Shown: positions 16,754-25,619, numbered from the stretch's first letter. The stretch: 64,000 nucleotides of DNA from Thalassoglobus polymorphus (GCF_007744255.1 NZ_CP036267.1:1054001-1118000); one strand, 5' to 3'. The notes: a model not told the origin generated them from the letters alone. Numbers and translations: made by a program.

Positions 16754-17917
16754 ATGGACATGCAGATTCCTCAGTTTGATTTTGATCCCCGGACCCGTGT
16801 TGTTTTCGGACAAGGGACACTTGCCCGGTTAGGAGATCTTGTTGCCGAATTCGGCGGCTCGAAGATTCTACTCGTCTCCGATCAGGGGTTGAAGGATGCC
16901 GGTCATGAAGACCGGGCGAAAGAGTACCTTGCCGCAGCGGGGCTCGATGTCGCCGTCTTCGATGATGTCCAACCGAACCCGACGTCGGACGATATTGAGA
17001 AAGGTGTCGCGTTTGCTCGGGATGCGCAGATCGATTTCATCGTCGGCCTGGGCGGGGGGAGCAGCATGGATTGTGCGAAGGGGATTAATTTCCTGCTGAC
17101 CAATGGCGGAAAAATGTCCGACTACAAGGGAGTCGGCAAAGCGACAAAACCGATGTTGCCGCTGATCGCGATTCCCACAACATCGGGGACGGGTAGCGAA
17201 GCACAATCTTTCGCCGTTGTCGCAGACCCAAAGACACATATGAAAATGGCTTGCGGTGACAAAAAAGCAGCCGCCAAGGTCGCGATTCTCGATCCGGATC
17301 TTACGCTCACAATGCCGCGATCAGTTCGGGCTGCCACCGGGGTCGATGCCATCAGCCATGCAGTGGAAAGCTATGTCACCCTCAAACGTGGCCCGGTCTC
17401 TCAACTCTTCAGTCGTCAAGCCTGGAGCCTGTTAAGCCGGTCGTTCTTGAAGTCGTTACTGGAACCGCAAAATGTTGATGCCAACGGAGCGATGCTCTTA
17501 GGGGCTCACTTCGCTGGGGCTGCGATTGAAAATTCAATGCTGGGAGCAACACACGCTTTGGCGAATCCATTATCTGCCCATTGCAATTTAACGCATGGCA
17601 TTGCCATCGGGGTGCTGCTTCCCCATGTCGTTCGATTTAATGGAGCGTTGCCCGAGATCGCAAATTTGTACGGTCACCTGGCTGAGGAGATTGGACTGTG
17701 TGAAAACTCAGACCCAGAGGCTCCAGCGATTCTCGCAGAGTACTTGACTCATCTTGTGCAAAAGTCCGAGCAGCCCGGGAGACTCAGAGAGTGCAACGTG
17801 GACGAGTCACTGTTTGAGAAAATGGCAAGCGAAGCTTCCGAGCAATGGACCGGGCAGAGTAATCCGCGACCAGTCGATGCCTCTTCGTTATTGGAGCTAT
17901 ACAAATGTGCCTATTGA
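16754..17917 (+). CDS. Iron-containing (group III) alcohol dehydrogenase
   Basis: A 387-residue protein of normal length for the family. The N-terminal nucleotide-binding part has [16 protein letters not shown] and the diagnostic [18 protein letters not shown]. The C-terminal part has the metal-binding motifs [13 protein letters not shown] and, further on, [22 protein letters not shown], with the His residues that hold the iron or other divalent metal. The family oxidises or reduces primary alcohols and aldehydes with NAD(P). The substrate cannot be told from sequence. It overlaps the next gene by 13 bp, so the two are transcribed together. Confidence 0.9.
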   Translation: MDMQIPQFDFDPRTRVVFGQGTLARLGDLVAEFGGSKILLVSDQGLKDAGHEDRAKEYLAAAGLDVAVFDDVQPNPTSDDIEKGVAFARDAQIDFIVGLGGGSSMDCAKGINFLLTNGGKMSDYKGVGKATKPMLPLIAIPTTSGTGSEAQSFAVVADPKTHMKMACGDKKAAAKVAILDPDLTLTMPRSVRAATGVDAISHAVESYVTLKRGPVSQLFSRQAWSLLSRSFLKSLLEPQNVDANGAMLLGAHFAGAAIENSMLGATHALANPLSAHCNLTHGIAIGVLLPHVVRFNGALPEIANLYGHLAEEIGLCENSDPEAPAILAEYLTHLVQKSEQPGRLRECNVDESLFEKMASEASEQWTGQSNPRPVDASSLLELYKCAY

Positions 17918-19089
17918 AAACACCAATCGGTCGAGTTGTTGTCTGGGGAGCGGCCCTGCTTGCGTCGGTGATGATGTTCGCAGATGCACCAGTCCTGGCT
18001 GACGATGTGAAGCATGAGTCGTGGAGCTCTTTCCGAAACGGATTGAAAAATCTCGGCGTTGCAGCCAGTCCATTGGCTGACGAACTCGAACTCAAATGGG
18101 AATTCAAAACTCCAGATGGAACCGCTTCAACACCGGTGATTGCAGATGGCAAAACCTACGCTGCAACGTTGAGTGGTGATGTGCATTGTTTCGAGTTGAA
18201 AACGGGCAAAAAACTGTGGACGTATCGATCCGTAGAAACGGTCGCTGAAAACGATATCGCTCCCGGATTTAATGCTCCGCTGACACTTGATGAAACGACC
18301 ATTTTTGTTGGTGACGATTTTGGGACATTCCATGCGATTGAACGAGCAACAGGGAAGAGGCGATGGACCTTCGATACCGACGGTGAGATCGTTGGCGGAG
18401 CTCAAATAGTCGATGGCAACGTGATCTTTGGATCGCATGACGGCTTCCTGTATTGCTTCAATGTGAAGAGTGGGGAGCAGGTGTGGAAGGCGGAAACATT
18501 CGGGCCAGTGAACGCGACGCCGACAATTGTCGGGAAGTACACATTCACGACCGGTTGCGATCAACCTGTTCTGAGAGTCTTCGAGATTGAAAAAGGGACA
18601 ACCGCGAAAGAGGTTCCAATCGAAGCACTTCTGCTGGCCTCAGCTGCTGCCAGCGAGGAAAATCTTTATTTCGGGACCGATGGAGGAGGCGTCTACTCAC
18701 TCGATTGGGAAACTTCGAAAGAGGTTTGGAGCTTTTCAGTTCCAAAGCGGGAGCAACAGATTCGAACTTCGCCCGCCATCACCGATGACCTGATCGTCTT
18801 TGGCAGCCGAGACAAACATGTCCATTGTCTCGACAAGAAGACGGGTGAGTTGAAATGGTCCTTTGCGACTCGCGGGCGGGTTGATTCTTCGCCAGTGATT
18901 GCTGGTCAGCGTGTCTATTTCGGCTCCGCGGATCGGAACGTATATGGATTGAACATTTCCGACGGGAAAGAGGTTTGGAAGTACCCGGCGAAGCAATCGA
19001 TCTCAGGATCTCCCGCTATTGCGGATGGCTATCTGGTGATTGGGACTGATACTTCGAACGGGAAGATCTTGTGTTTCGGCAAGAAGTGA
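17905..19089 (+). CDS. Secreted PQQ-like beta-propeller protein
   Basis: A 394-residue protein with a signal peptide (residues 1-32, ending APVLA). It has about seven PQQ-like blades of the pattern 'A-x-D-G-x-x-Y-x-x-x-x-x-G-x-x-x-C-x-x-x-x-T-G-K-x-x-W', for example [45 protein letters not shown] and [15 protein letters not shown]. The calcium and quinone ligands of true PQQ dehydrogenases are not evident, so it is more likely a scaffold or BamB-like propeller. It overlaps the iron alcohol dehydrogenase gene by 13 bp. A second propeller protein of this type is encoded at 42956-44323. Confidence 0.82.
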   Translation: MCLLKTPIGRVVVWGAALLASVMMFADAPVLADDVKHESWSSFRNGLKNLGVAASPLADELELKWEFKTPDGTASTPVIADGKTYAATLSGDVHCFELKTGKKLWTYRSVETVAENDIAPGFNAPLTLDETTIFVGDDFGTFHAIERATGKRRWTFDTDGEIVGGAQIVDGNVIFGSHDGFLYCFNVKSGEQVWKAETFGPVNATPTIVGKYTFTTGCDQPVLRVFEIEKGTTAKEVPIEALLLASAAASEENLYFGTDGGGVYSLDWETSKEVWSFSVPKREQQIRTSPAITDDLIVFGSRDKHVHCLDKKTGELKWSFATRGRVDSSPVIAGQRVYFGSADRNVYGLNISDGKEVWKYPAKQSISGSPAIADGYLVIGTDTSNGKILCFGKK

Positions 19090-19111
19090 GCGAGTCAGAA
19101 CACTTTCGTGT

Positions 19112-19203
19112 TTCTTGTGCCCGTGAAGAACGCGTTTCTCTACTGAAAATGCTGTTTGCCACGAGGCAGATCCTGCAAACCAATTCGAAAGATGCTCTAG
19201 AAA
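19112..19203 (+). repeat. Dispersed intergenic repeat, nearly complete copy (subtype 1)
   Basis: The copy runs from TTCTTGTGCCCGTGAAGAACGC through GTTTGCCACGAGGCAGATCC to GATGCTCTAGAAAT. It matches 51794-51899 almost base for base, lacking the first TAGAGCA arm. It ends right at the stop codon of the convergent lipoyl-like gene (stop at 19204-19206). Confidence 0.85.
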
Positions 19204-19482
19204 TCAGTATTCTTCAGCCTTTTCGACCTCAATTTCTGCGATGAAATCGCCGGTTTGAACTTCGACTCCGCTGGGAACGAGGTACTTTTTAAGTCTCCCA
19301 TTGTGCTCGGATTCCAAATGAAACAGGGTGGAATCAACGAGTAACTCTGCGATTCGCTCTCCCGCGATGACCTTGGCGTCGGGGGAGACGAGCCAGTTGA
19401 CTAGGGAAACAGGCCGGTTTTCTGTTCCCAGGTCAGGAACGGTCACCTGTTGAATCTCCTCGGAAAACGGGTCTTGCGTCAT
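19204..19482 (-). CDS. Small stand-alone lipoyl-domain-like protein without the modified lysine
   Basis: A 92-residue protein with the fold pattern of a biotinyl/lipoyl domain: QQVTVPDLGTENRPVSLVNWLV, VIAGERIAELLVDST, then the second half RLKKYLVPSGVEVQTGDFIAEIE. In a normal lipoyl domain the hairpin carries D-K-A with the lipoylated lysine. Here the aligned stretch is VDSTLFHLES, so the lysine position holds serine. Lipoylation or biotinylation at the standard site is therefore not possible. It may be a structural remnant or a binding protein, or the relative of an acyltransferase E2 that lost its catalytic part. It is transcribed divergently from the thioredoxin-like lipoprotein gene. Confidence 0.75.
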   Translation of the reverse strand: MTQDPFSEEIQQVTVPDLGTENRPVSLVNWLVSPDAKVIAGERIAELLVDSTLFHLESEHNGRLKKYLVPSGVEVQTGDFIAEIEVEKAEEY

Positions 19483-19585
19483 CTTCGCATCTTCGCATAA
19501 AAAACGTTCGGCAGATTCTGCGCGTGCCGAGATGGAACGCTGCGCATCTGTTTCACTGAACAGTATTGCAAAGGATTGCGATCAG

Positions 19586-20953
19586 ATGAATTCGAAATTG
19601 CTCTCTTCAAGCCAAAAAATAGTTTCAAACCATCCGGAAAGCCTACTCAGGGCTCGATTCATTGATCAATCCGGCGCGAAATTTGTGATCGCCTGGGTTG
19701 TTGTCTCTGTTCTGCTGGTACAGGGGTGTGGGTCGCAAGATGCCGATTCACAAGTTCAAGCTCCACCGGTTCAGGAGGAGAACTCTTTGCCGACCGTTCC
19801 TCCGACCGTGAGTATCGATGTTCCACTTCTGAAGTTGGACGATTCGATAAAAATCCAGAAACCTGCGGAATCAGCCAAAACGGCGATGGTTGCGTCACAG
19901 GATAAAAATGATTCAGTCGCCAAGGGGGCAAAGTCTGCCGCTAAAGGTTCTGTTGAATGGTTCCTTCAGGACATCGGCCGGTTGCAAGGTCTTAGTCAAG
20001 CTGGTGCAGCCGCGCAAAAAACAAGCTCTTTGCTCAAGGTGATTGAACATGCTCAGCAGGTGATTGTCAAAACTCACAATCAACCGGAGCAGATCGAAAG
20101 TTTCAATACAGCTGTGGCGGCGTTGGCGAGTGCCCGCCTGCAATTGGCAGTTGCAGGGGATCAGGTGCAGGTCCGGTTGCTCTCGGAAGATGCTGAAACA
20201 CTTTACAAAAAAGATCCGAAGTCGTTTGCCGCAGTCGAGTCGGCGTTCAAGCTGTTGCAGTACACGCAACTGAAAGCACAAAACCACGCTGCTCAAGATC
20301 CCAAGTGGGGACTCGCATTTTCCCGACAGGCGAGACTCTTCACTGACAAGTTTCCACAAGAGTCAAATCGGGCCGCTATTCACTTGGTCGCTGCCGGAAA
20401 TATCTGTGATAAGATTGGATTAGTCGAGGAAGCTAAAAGCTGCATGCTGATTGTTGAAGATCGGTTTCCAAGTTCTCCGTTTGCCGAGCAAGTGAAAAAT
20501 CCTCTGCGACGGTTACGCTTGCCGGGGCAGGAGCTTCTTGAGTTTGGAGGCTCGACAATTGATGGCAACTTTCTTTCCGCTGACCAATTTCGAGGTCGCC
20601 CAACTGTCGTTGCATTTTGGGCTTCAAACTCGATCGTCTTTCAGGAAGATATGAGATTGATCAACGATGTGATTGAATCCTTTGGTGGAGAAGCAGCTGT
20701 TATCGGGGTGAACCTGGACAAGGAGGAGCCAGCAGTTGATCGATTCATCGATATGACCGACAATAAGTGGCCTCACATCTTTTTTTCCGCTCCATCAAAG
20801 CGAGGAATGGACAACCCGATCGCCAAGCACTACGGCGTGAGCATTGTTCCCTCGTATTGGCTCGTCGACAAAAACGGCATTGTGAAAACCGTCAATCTTA
20901 AGCCCGAAGAGCTTCGTCAGTGGCTTGGCAAACTTGCGTTAGCTGGTAATTGA
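19586..20953 (+). CDS. TlpA-like lipoprotein with a cysteine-less thioredoxin domain
   Basis: A 455-residue protein starting at ATG 19586 (an upstream in-frame ATG at 19532 adds 18 residues). A hydrophobic segment ends in a lipobox VQGC (C48), so it is probably a lipoprotein. A helical, TPR-like middle (about 115-320) is followed by a thioredoxin fold: LPGQELLEFGGSTIDG, then the strand PTVVAFWASNSIVFQED, and later VSIVPSYWLVDKNGIV with the cis-proline. In TlpA/ResA proteins the strand is followed by WCxxC. Here it is WASNSIVFQ with no cysteine, so no redox activity is expected from this site. It could be a scaffold or chaperone. Confidence 0.75.
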   Translation: MNSKLLSSSQKIVSNHPESLLRARFIDQSGAKFVIAWVVVSVLLVQGCGSQDADSQVQAPPVQEENSLPTVPPTVSIDVPLLKLDDSIKIQKPAESAKTAMVASQDKNDSVAKGAKSAAKGSVEWFLQDIGRLQGLSQAGAAAQKTSSLLKVIEHAQQVIVKTHNQPEQIESFNTAVAALASARLQLAVAGDQVQVRLLSEDAETLYKKDPKSFAAVESAFKLLQYTQLKAQNHAAQDPKWGLAFSRQARLFTDKFPQESNRAAIHLVAAGNICDKIGLVEEAKSCMLIVEDRFPSSPFAEQVKNPLRRLRLPGQELLEFGGSTIDGNFLSADQFRGRPTVVAFWASNSIVFQEDMRLINDVIESFGGEAAVIGVNLDKEEPAVDRFIDMTDNKWPHIFFSAPSKRGMDNPIAKHYGVSIVPSYWLVDKNGIVKTVNLKPEELRQWLGKLALAGN

Positions 20954-21002
20954 CCGACTCCACAAGCAAGACTCCAGAAGTATCACACCACGAGCATTCA
21001 TG

Positions 21003-21035
21003 GTCAGGCCCCGCGCGTTGAGCGAGGGGCCTGAC
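21003..21035. terminator. Bidirectional hairpin between convergent genes
   Basis: GTCAGGCCCC (21003-21012) pairs perfectly with GGGGCCTGAC (21026-21035) across a 13-nt loop, followed by TTGTTT. It lies between the stop of the TlpA-like gene and the 3' end of the malate dehydrogenase gene, so it may serve both. Confidence 0.6.
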
Positions 21036-21115
21036 TTGTTTCGAGGTGAACACATCGCGGGTGACGAATCATCCCAGAATCGGCTCATCCCAGAATCGGC
21101 GATGTGCGGAAGCGA

Positions 21116-22045
21116 TTAAGTACCGAGAACCTTGTTGATGGTCTCTCGGAGGACTTGGCCTGAGCGTTGCAGGGCAGCTTGTTCTTTTGGCCAGAGTTCG
21201 ATCTCGATGTGAGATTGTGCTCCGTTGATTCCGACAACAGTCGGCACGCTGATGCAAACGTCGCTGAGTCCGTACGCTCCGTTTTGTAGAGACGAGACCG
21301 GGAGAATTCTTTCCTGGTCCAGAGCGATCGTGTGAATCACATCGGCAATCGAAGCCCCGACAGCGAATCCTGCTCCACCTTTTTTCTTGATGACTTCCGC
21401 TCCTGACCCACGAGTTTTCTTTTCTACTTCTCCGATCAGTTGAGAGGTGACGCCCGGATACTTCTCCAAGGGGAGCCCGGCGATTTGTGCGTTCGACCAG
21501 ATTGGAACCATGCTGTCTCCGTGCTCTCCGAAGATGGTGACTTGAACCTGGCTGGGAGGGACAGCAATTCGTTGAGCGAGCATGCTTCGCAGGCGTGTTG
21601 TGTCGAGAACCGTCCCGAGGCCAATGATCTGCTGTGGCGGCAAATCGAGTTCTTTCATTGCCAGGTAGGTCAACACATCTACAGGGTTGGAGACCACAAA
21701 GACTTTGGCCTCTTTTTTGTAACCCGCTGACTTCAGATCAGAGAGAATATTGCTGAACAATGCCACGTTTCGGTTGATCAGGTCGAGGCGACTTTCATCC
21801 GGCTTGCGACGCAGACCTGCGGTGATGCAAATGATGTCTGCATCCTGAGAGAGTTCCGGTCCGCCAGCCACGATCTTTTGATCGGAGGTCAAGGAGGCTC
21901 CGTGGAGCAGGTCAAGGGCCTGTCCTTCAACAAGGTCCTGATTGACATCGACCAAGGCGATCTCTTTGACAATCCCGCCATACTGAAGCGCGGAGGCTGC
22001 ACAAGAACCGACTAAACCACCGCCACCGATAATTGAAACTTTCAT
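21116..22045 (-). CDS. mdh: Malate dehydrogenase (LDH/MDH superfamily)
   Basis: A 309-residue NAD-dependent dehydrogenase. The N-terminus has the Rossmann motif VSIIGGGGLVGS and the acidic residue ending the second strand (ALVDVN). The substrate loop reads GLRRKPDESRLDL: an Arg rather than the Gln of lactate dehydrogenases at the specificity position, together with the two flanking Arg, which indicates malate/oxaloacetate. The catalytic His is in FGEHGDSMVP and the Asp-Arg-type motif in GTVLDTTRLR. It belongs to the LDH-like MDH group. Citrate synthase is encoded elsewhere in the window, so two TCA-cycle steps are present. The gene is monocistronic with a long upstream region. Confidence 0.88.
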   Translation of the reverse strand: MKVSIIGGGGLVGSCAASALQYGGIVKEIALVDVNQDLVEGQALDLLHGASLTSDQKIVAGGPELSQDADIICITAGLRRKPDESRLDLINRNVALFSNILSDLKSAGYKKEAKVFVVSNPVDVLTYLAMKELDLPPQQIIGLGTVLDTTRLRSMLAQRIAVPPSQVQVTIFGEHGDSMVPIWSNAQIAGLPLEKYPGVTSQLIGEVEKKTRGSGAEVIKKKGGAGFAVGASIADVIHTIALDQERILPVSSLQNGAYGLSDVCISVPTVVGINGAQSHIEIELWPKEQAALQRSGQVLRETINKVLGT

Positions 22046-22676
22046 GTGTGCTTTCGTTTGTCTCTAATTCTTCTTGGATTGATGGCGCGTTGCATCGTGA
22101 TTGACTTCATCCCGATCAAAAGTCTCGACTTCGCCTTTGAGGTGGCTGGTCAAGGGGACAGGGATCGAGTGGTCAGGTTGAACCAGGTGGACTTCGCTGA
22201 ATACCGCAGATCATAGAATGCGGCGAAACAATCCATTCCAGCTGCTCATTCCAGACTAATACTTTGGCATATCTTACCCAAATTTCCAGTCCGATACATC
22301 AGTGACAATTCCCAAAGTCGCCAGTTTGTCCTGTTGCTGATGCTGCTGCTTTGTTTTAGTTTCGGCCAATTTTGAGTGCAGCTTTGATTATTGTTGCGAC
22401 ATAACCAATTTCCTGGATTCACTTAACGACTTGCGAATGTAATCGATACGAAAGTTGAAATGAGATGTTCGGTCATTGACATGGCTACTCAAAAGGGTAT
22501 TATAAATTTGCTCAAAATCGCTTGCGTTGTTCGTGGGCAAGACGAGTCGCCTTCACTCCGACAGTTGTCGGATGCGGTATTCGTCTATCCTGACTGCACT
22601 GCCTCCACTCTCGCTGTCGGTTTCTTCCACAGTGTCGATTACTTCCGCAGTAATTCTAGAAAAATGGAGCAGGACG
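22046..22676. other. 631-bp intergenic region upstream of mdh and tatA
   Basis: This divergent region should hold the promoters of mdh (minus strand) and tatA (plus strand). Reading frames inside it look non-coding. I see no repeat or structured RNA that I can support. Confidence 0.35.
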
Positions 22677-22832
22677 ATGTTCGGATTAGGAACTCCCGAG
22701 CTTTTGCTGTTATGTTTTATTGTGCTACTTCTCTTCGGAAAAAAACTTCCTTCAACGATGAAGTCACTCGGTGGGAGTGTTCGCTCCTTCCGCGAGGGGA
22801 TGAGTGAAGAACAAAAACTTCTTCCCAAATGA
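22677..22832 (+). CDS. tatA: Small TatA/TatE-family protein
   Basis: A 51-residue protein starting at ATG 22677 behind GGAGCAGG. The start is chosen because the family begins just before the membrane helix. It has the TatA pattern: a short N-terminus, one membrane helix (PELLLLCFIVLLLFGKKLP), the hinge FGKKLP and the amphipathic helix STMKSLGGSVRSFREGM. It lacks the usual charged tail and is among the shortest members. TatA forms the pore of the twin-arginine translocase. A second tatA follows 115 bp downstream. No tatC is in the window. Confidence 0.85.
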   Translation: MFGLGTPELLLLCFIVLLLFGKKLPSTMKSLGGSVRSFREGMSEEQKLLPK

Positions 22833-22947
22833 TGAGACGATTGACCCTTGTTCCACGGGATCTATTACGGACAGGGCGTCGTTCTGAAGTCATTTCAAAA
22901 TAAAAACAGACAATCGATCATTGAAATTCAGGGTGTGAGGTGGAGTT

Positions 22948-23292
22948 ATGGTATCGAGTCTTCTCGGGTTTATCCCAGGTGGCGTTGGCGTCCCGGAAAT
23001 GTTGATTGTCGGGATTATTGCACTTCTTCTGTTTGGAAAGCGTTTGCCCGAAGTTGCCAAGAGCCTTGGCAAGGGGATCGTTGAGTTCAAAAAAGGAATT
23101 CAGGGCATCGAAGATGATGTCCGGCATGGTTCGAGTTCTTCTCATTCTTCGTCAACCTATGCACGTCCCGATGTTCAGGATGACGAACCTGAAATGTCGG
23201 CTCCGAAATTTGAGCCACCGACATTCGAGACTGAAGAGGCCAAAGAGCCTGTTGAAACCAAAGAGGTTAAGGAAGAAGAGTCTCCTGCATAG
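22948..23292 (+). CDS. tatA: TatA/TatE-family Sec-independent translocase protein
   Basis: A 114-residue protein with a membrane helix (PEMLIVGIIALLLFGKRLPE), the FGKRLP hinge and an amphipathic helix (VAKSLGKGIVEFKKGIQGIE). The tail is long, Ser-rich and acidic (about residues 55-114, rich in Glu, Lys and Pro). This is a canonical TatA. Two tatA genes in tandem suggest either specialised TatA/TatB-like roles or a dosage effect. The Tat-signal protein at 13608-14567 would be a client. Confidence 0.92.
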   Translation: MVSSLLGFIPGGVGVPEMLIVGIIALLLFGKRLPEVAKSLGKGIVEFKKGIQGIEDDVRHGSSSSHSSSTYARPDVQDDEPEMSAPKFEPPTFETEEAKEPVETKEVKEEESPA

Positions 23293-23624
23293 GCTGCTCG
23301 TTTTTTCGTGTCTTGCGCGGATCCTTCTGGTTCTCCTTAACGTGAGTCTCATTCTCATTCCGAGAGCTAAAGAGAGACTGCGGTCACGGGAATTGTGGTC
23401 CGATTTGAGGCTTGAGCTTCAGCAGGATTCTTGTTTTCAGATACTCTTGTATTCACAACGGCAGGCAGCAGTTTAAGGATGACAAGCTCATCGTAGCCCG
23501 GGACCATTGTCCCGGACGGACCGAGTGGGGCACTGACCTCTGGGGCACTGACCTCTGGGGCACTGACCTCGAATTACGCGGAGTTCATTCTTCACTGCTC
23601 GCCTAAAGAACAGGCTGTTCACGA
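23293..23624. other. 332-bp intergenic region with a hairpin and a 15-bp triple repeat
   Basis: I see no gene. CCGGGAC (23498-23504) pairs with GTCCCGG (23509-23515) around a CATT loop. Right after it comes a triple 15-bp repeat (23526-23570). There is no T-tract. Confidence 0.5.
23526..23570 (+). repeat. Perfect 15-bp tandem repeat, 3 copies
   Basis: TGGGGCACTGACCTC occurs three times in direct tandem without mismatch (23526-23540, 23541-23555, 23556-23570), 11 bp after a 7-bp hairpin and 55 bp before the rhomboid gene. Confidence 0.95.
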
Positions 23625-25325
23625 ATGTCGCTCAACTGGTTGTTGATATGGATTGTCGCGATCAGTTGCGGGATGACGTTGATCAACCTGTTTCGGTTCC
23701 GCATCTCTAATCTCGTGCGGTTGCTTCCAACGTTATTCACGATTGGAGTGCTCCTCTTCGCTTATAGCAAAAACCAAGAGACCGCCGGATTCTATGCGGG
23801 AGGTGTCTGGTTTGTTTTCATTCTTCTACCGGGCATTGCGGTTCAGCTTTCGAACAGCTGTCTAAGCTCGCGGCGATTCTATGCTGCATCACTCTTTTCC
23901 TGGATTGCATTTCTGCTTCACCCGTTTAGCGGAATGCGCGAACAGACACGTTTGGTGAGAGCGTTGTGGTTGCTTTCCCGCCAGCGAGATCAAGAGGCTC
24001 TTGCTCTTTTGGACGCAATCAGCCGCAGAAATAATTCGATAGGAAAATCAGCATTTGTGATCTCAACGCGATTGCAGGGGCGCTGGGAGAGATTCCTGAA
24101 ATTGATTCAAACGTCGAAGTCACCTCAAGGGCTTCTCGCAGATCCGCTGTTGGCCAATATTTATCTGCAGGCACTCGGCGAAACTGGGCAGACAGAATTG
24201 CTGATTGAGACTTTTCGGCGTGGATTGGACAAAAAGAAACGTGGGAACTCCGCGTTGATGTTGAACATCTCGCGGATGAAGTTGGCTGCGTTTTGTGGAC
24301 GAATCGACGTTGTTGCTCAACTTGTTGATGGTCCACTTGGCTATTTTGATGAGGATACAAAACGTTTTTGGCTGGCAACCGCAATGCAGGCCAGCGGTCG
24401 ACTTGAAGATGGAAATCAGAGTTTCCAGAAACTTCAGTCTTCGAAAGACCGACAGATCGCCATCGCTTCTCAGCGACGGTTGGCTCATCCCGTTCGTGTT
24501 CTTGATCTTCCTCCAGCAGGCTCGTCGTCGATCATGAGTGAGATCGAGTCCGATCTCGATCATGAAACCCGGTTCGCATTGATCAGTTCTCCCGCTTCGA
24601 GTGCACACATTGCGACATGGGGGCTGGTCGCAACTTTAGTCGGATTCTTTGTTTATGAAATGATCAGCGGTGGCGTCGGACAGGCGGTCATGCAATCGAC
24701 CACACTTACGATGGTTGAAAAAGCGTCTCTATTGCTTCAAAACACTTCCAGCGAAGAGAACCTGATTCAAATTGGTGCGCTCGTACTGCCAACTGAGCTG
24801 GAACCGAATTTGACTCGTCGAATTTTCTTCTCGGCCTTTCTTCACTTTGGACTTTTGCATCTGTTGATGAATGTCGTCGGGCTAGTGATCCTTGGGCAGC
24901 GCGTCGAGGATGCATGGGGGCCGATTTGGATGGGCGTCGCCTATTTGCTCTGTGCAATTCTCTCGATCTTTCTGTTGACAGTCATTCCGTTGGGAGCCAC
25001 TGCTGACAATCCTTATGTTCTGGTCGGAGCTTCCGGGGGAGCGATGGGGTTGCTTGGTTGTTTGTTGGGCTATCTGGCTTGGGGACAAGTTCAGAAGCGG
25101 AATCAACTGGTCGCTGGCGAGTTTCGATTACTGCTTTTCATCGTCGCCTTTCAGATGGTCTTCGACCAAATGACTCCGAACGTTAGCTCTGAATGTCACT
25201 TGATGGGGTTGCTGATTGGAATCAGCTGTGGACTGTTCGCTGGGCTGGCCAAAAATGGATGGCCGCTGCGAAAGAAAATTCCTCAACCCGCTCTGCTTCG
25301 AGACTCAGCGCTCAAGCTTGATTGA
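23625..25325 (+). CDS. Rhomboid-family intramembrane serine protease with long N-terminal extension
   Basis: A 566-residue protein. Residues 1-105 contain about three to four membrane helices. Residues about 110-290 are soluble and helical, with a TPR-like character. The rhomboid core occupies about 330-545. The catalytic serine is S470 in GASGGAMGLLG, the catalytic histidine is H525 in SECHLMGLLIG, and the oxyanion motif is H407-F-G-L-L-H412-L-L-M-N416. The protease should be active. Rhomboids cut membrane proteins inside the bilayer. The substrate is unknown. The extension is unusual compared with the roughly 200-residue bacterial enzymes. It stands alone with intergenic repeats on both sides. 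Confidence 0.88.
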   Translation: MSLNWLLIWIVAISCGMTLINLFRFRISNLVRLLPTLFTIGVLLFAYSKNQETAGFYAGGVWFVFILLPGIAVQLSNSCLSSRRFYAASLFSWIAFLLHPFSGMREQTRLVRALWLLSRQRDQEALALLDAISRRNNSIGKSAFVISTRLQGRWERFLKLIQTSKSPQGLLADPLLANIYLQALGETGQTELLIETFRRGLDKKKRGNSALMLNISRMKLAAFCGRIDVVAQLVDGPLGYFDEDTKRFWLATAMQASGRLEDGNQSFQKLQSSKDRQIAIASQRRLAHPVRVLDLPPAGSSSIMSEIESDLDHETRFALISSPASSAHIATWGLVATLVGFFVYEMISGGVGQAVMQSTTLTMVEKASLLLQNTSSEENLIQIGALVLPTELEPNLTRRIFFSAFLHFGLLHLLMNVVGLVILGQRVEDAWGPIWMGVAYLLCAILSIFLLTVIPLGATADNPYVLVGASGGAMGLLGCLLGYLAWGQVQKRNQLVAGEFRLLLFIVAFQMVFDQMTPNVSSECHLMGLLIGISCGLFAGLAKNGWPLRKKIPQPALLRDSALKLD

Positions 25326-25419
25326 GAACCGTTCACAATCTCACTATCTCGCAAACTGGTTGAAGTCACCGCTGAATTTGTTGCTGAGGTGATTGACTTT
25401 CTACAATTAAAGAAGATCG

Positions 25420-25464
25420 TTGTTCAGAGGCAAGTTGTTCACAAGCAAGTTGTTCACAGGCAAA
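25420..25464 (+). repeat. Imperfect 15-bp tandem repeat, 3 copies
   Basis: The units are TTGTTCAGAGGCAAG, TTGTTCACAAGCAAG and TTGTTCACAGGCAAA. The last unit overlaps an end fragment of the dispersed repeat, so the array may have grown from that end. Confidence 0.85.
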
Positions 25465-25486
25465 CGGTCGAGTAATTTGCTCTAAT
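25455..25486 (-). repeat. Dispersed intergenic repeat, end fragment
   Basis: CACAGGCAAACGGTCGAG followed by TAATTTGCTCTAA matches the reverse complement of the first 30 bp of the complete copy at 51794-51899. A complete inverted copy follows 28 bp further on. Confidence 0.6.
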
Positions 25487-25513
25487 TCAATCACTGATTG
25501 AAGTATGAGACTT

Positions 25514-25619
25514 CCTAGCATTTTTCGAATTGGTGTTCGCGATCTGCCTCGTGGCGAACAGCAATTTTGCTAGTGAAACGCGTTCTTCACGGGCAACATG
25601 GTAGAGCAAACTGCTCTAA
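25514..25619 (-). repeat. Dispersed intergenic repeat, full copy, inverted
   Basis: Read on the minus strand, it runs from TTAGAGCAGTTTGCTCTACC through GCCCGTGAAGAACGCGTTTC and GTTCGCCACGAGGCAGATC to CGAAAAATGCTAG. It is about 106 bp, the same as the + strand copy at 51794-51899. Confidence 0.88.

Noticed and set aside
17905-19089. PQQ-dependent dehydrogenase
   Set aside because: The blades are PQQ-like, but the quinone and calcium ligand motifs and the haem domain are missing; the overlap with the iron alcohol dehydrogenase is not proof of quinone chemistry.
22460-22807. 115-codon frame overlapping tatA upstream
   Set aside because: It overlaps tatA in another frame and has no motif; the TatA frame explains the sequence.
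23526-23570. CRISPR array
   Set aside because: The three units are directly adjacent with no spacers and only 15 bp long, and no cas gene is near.
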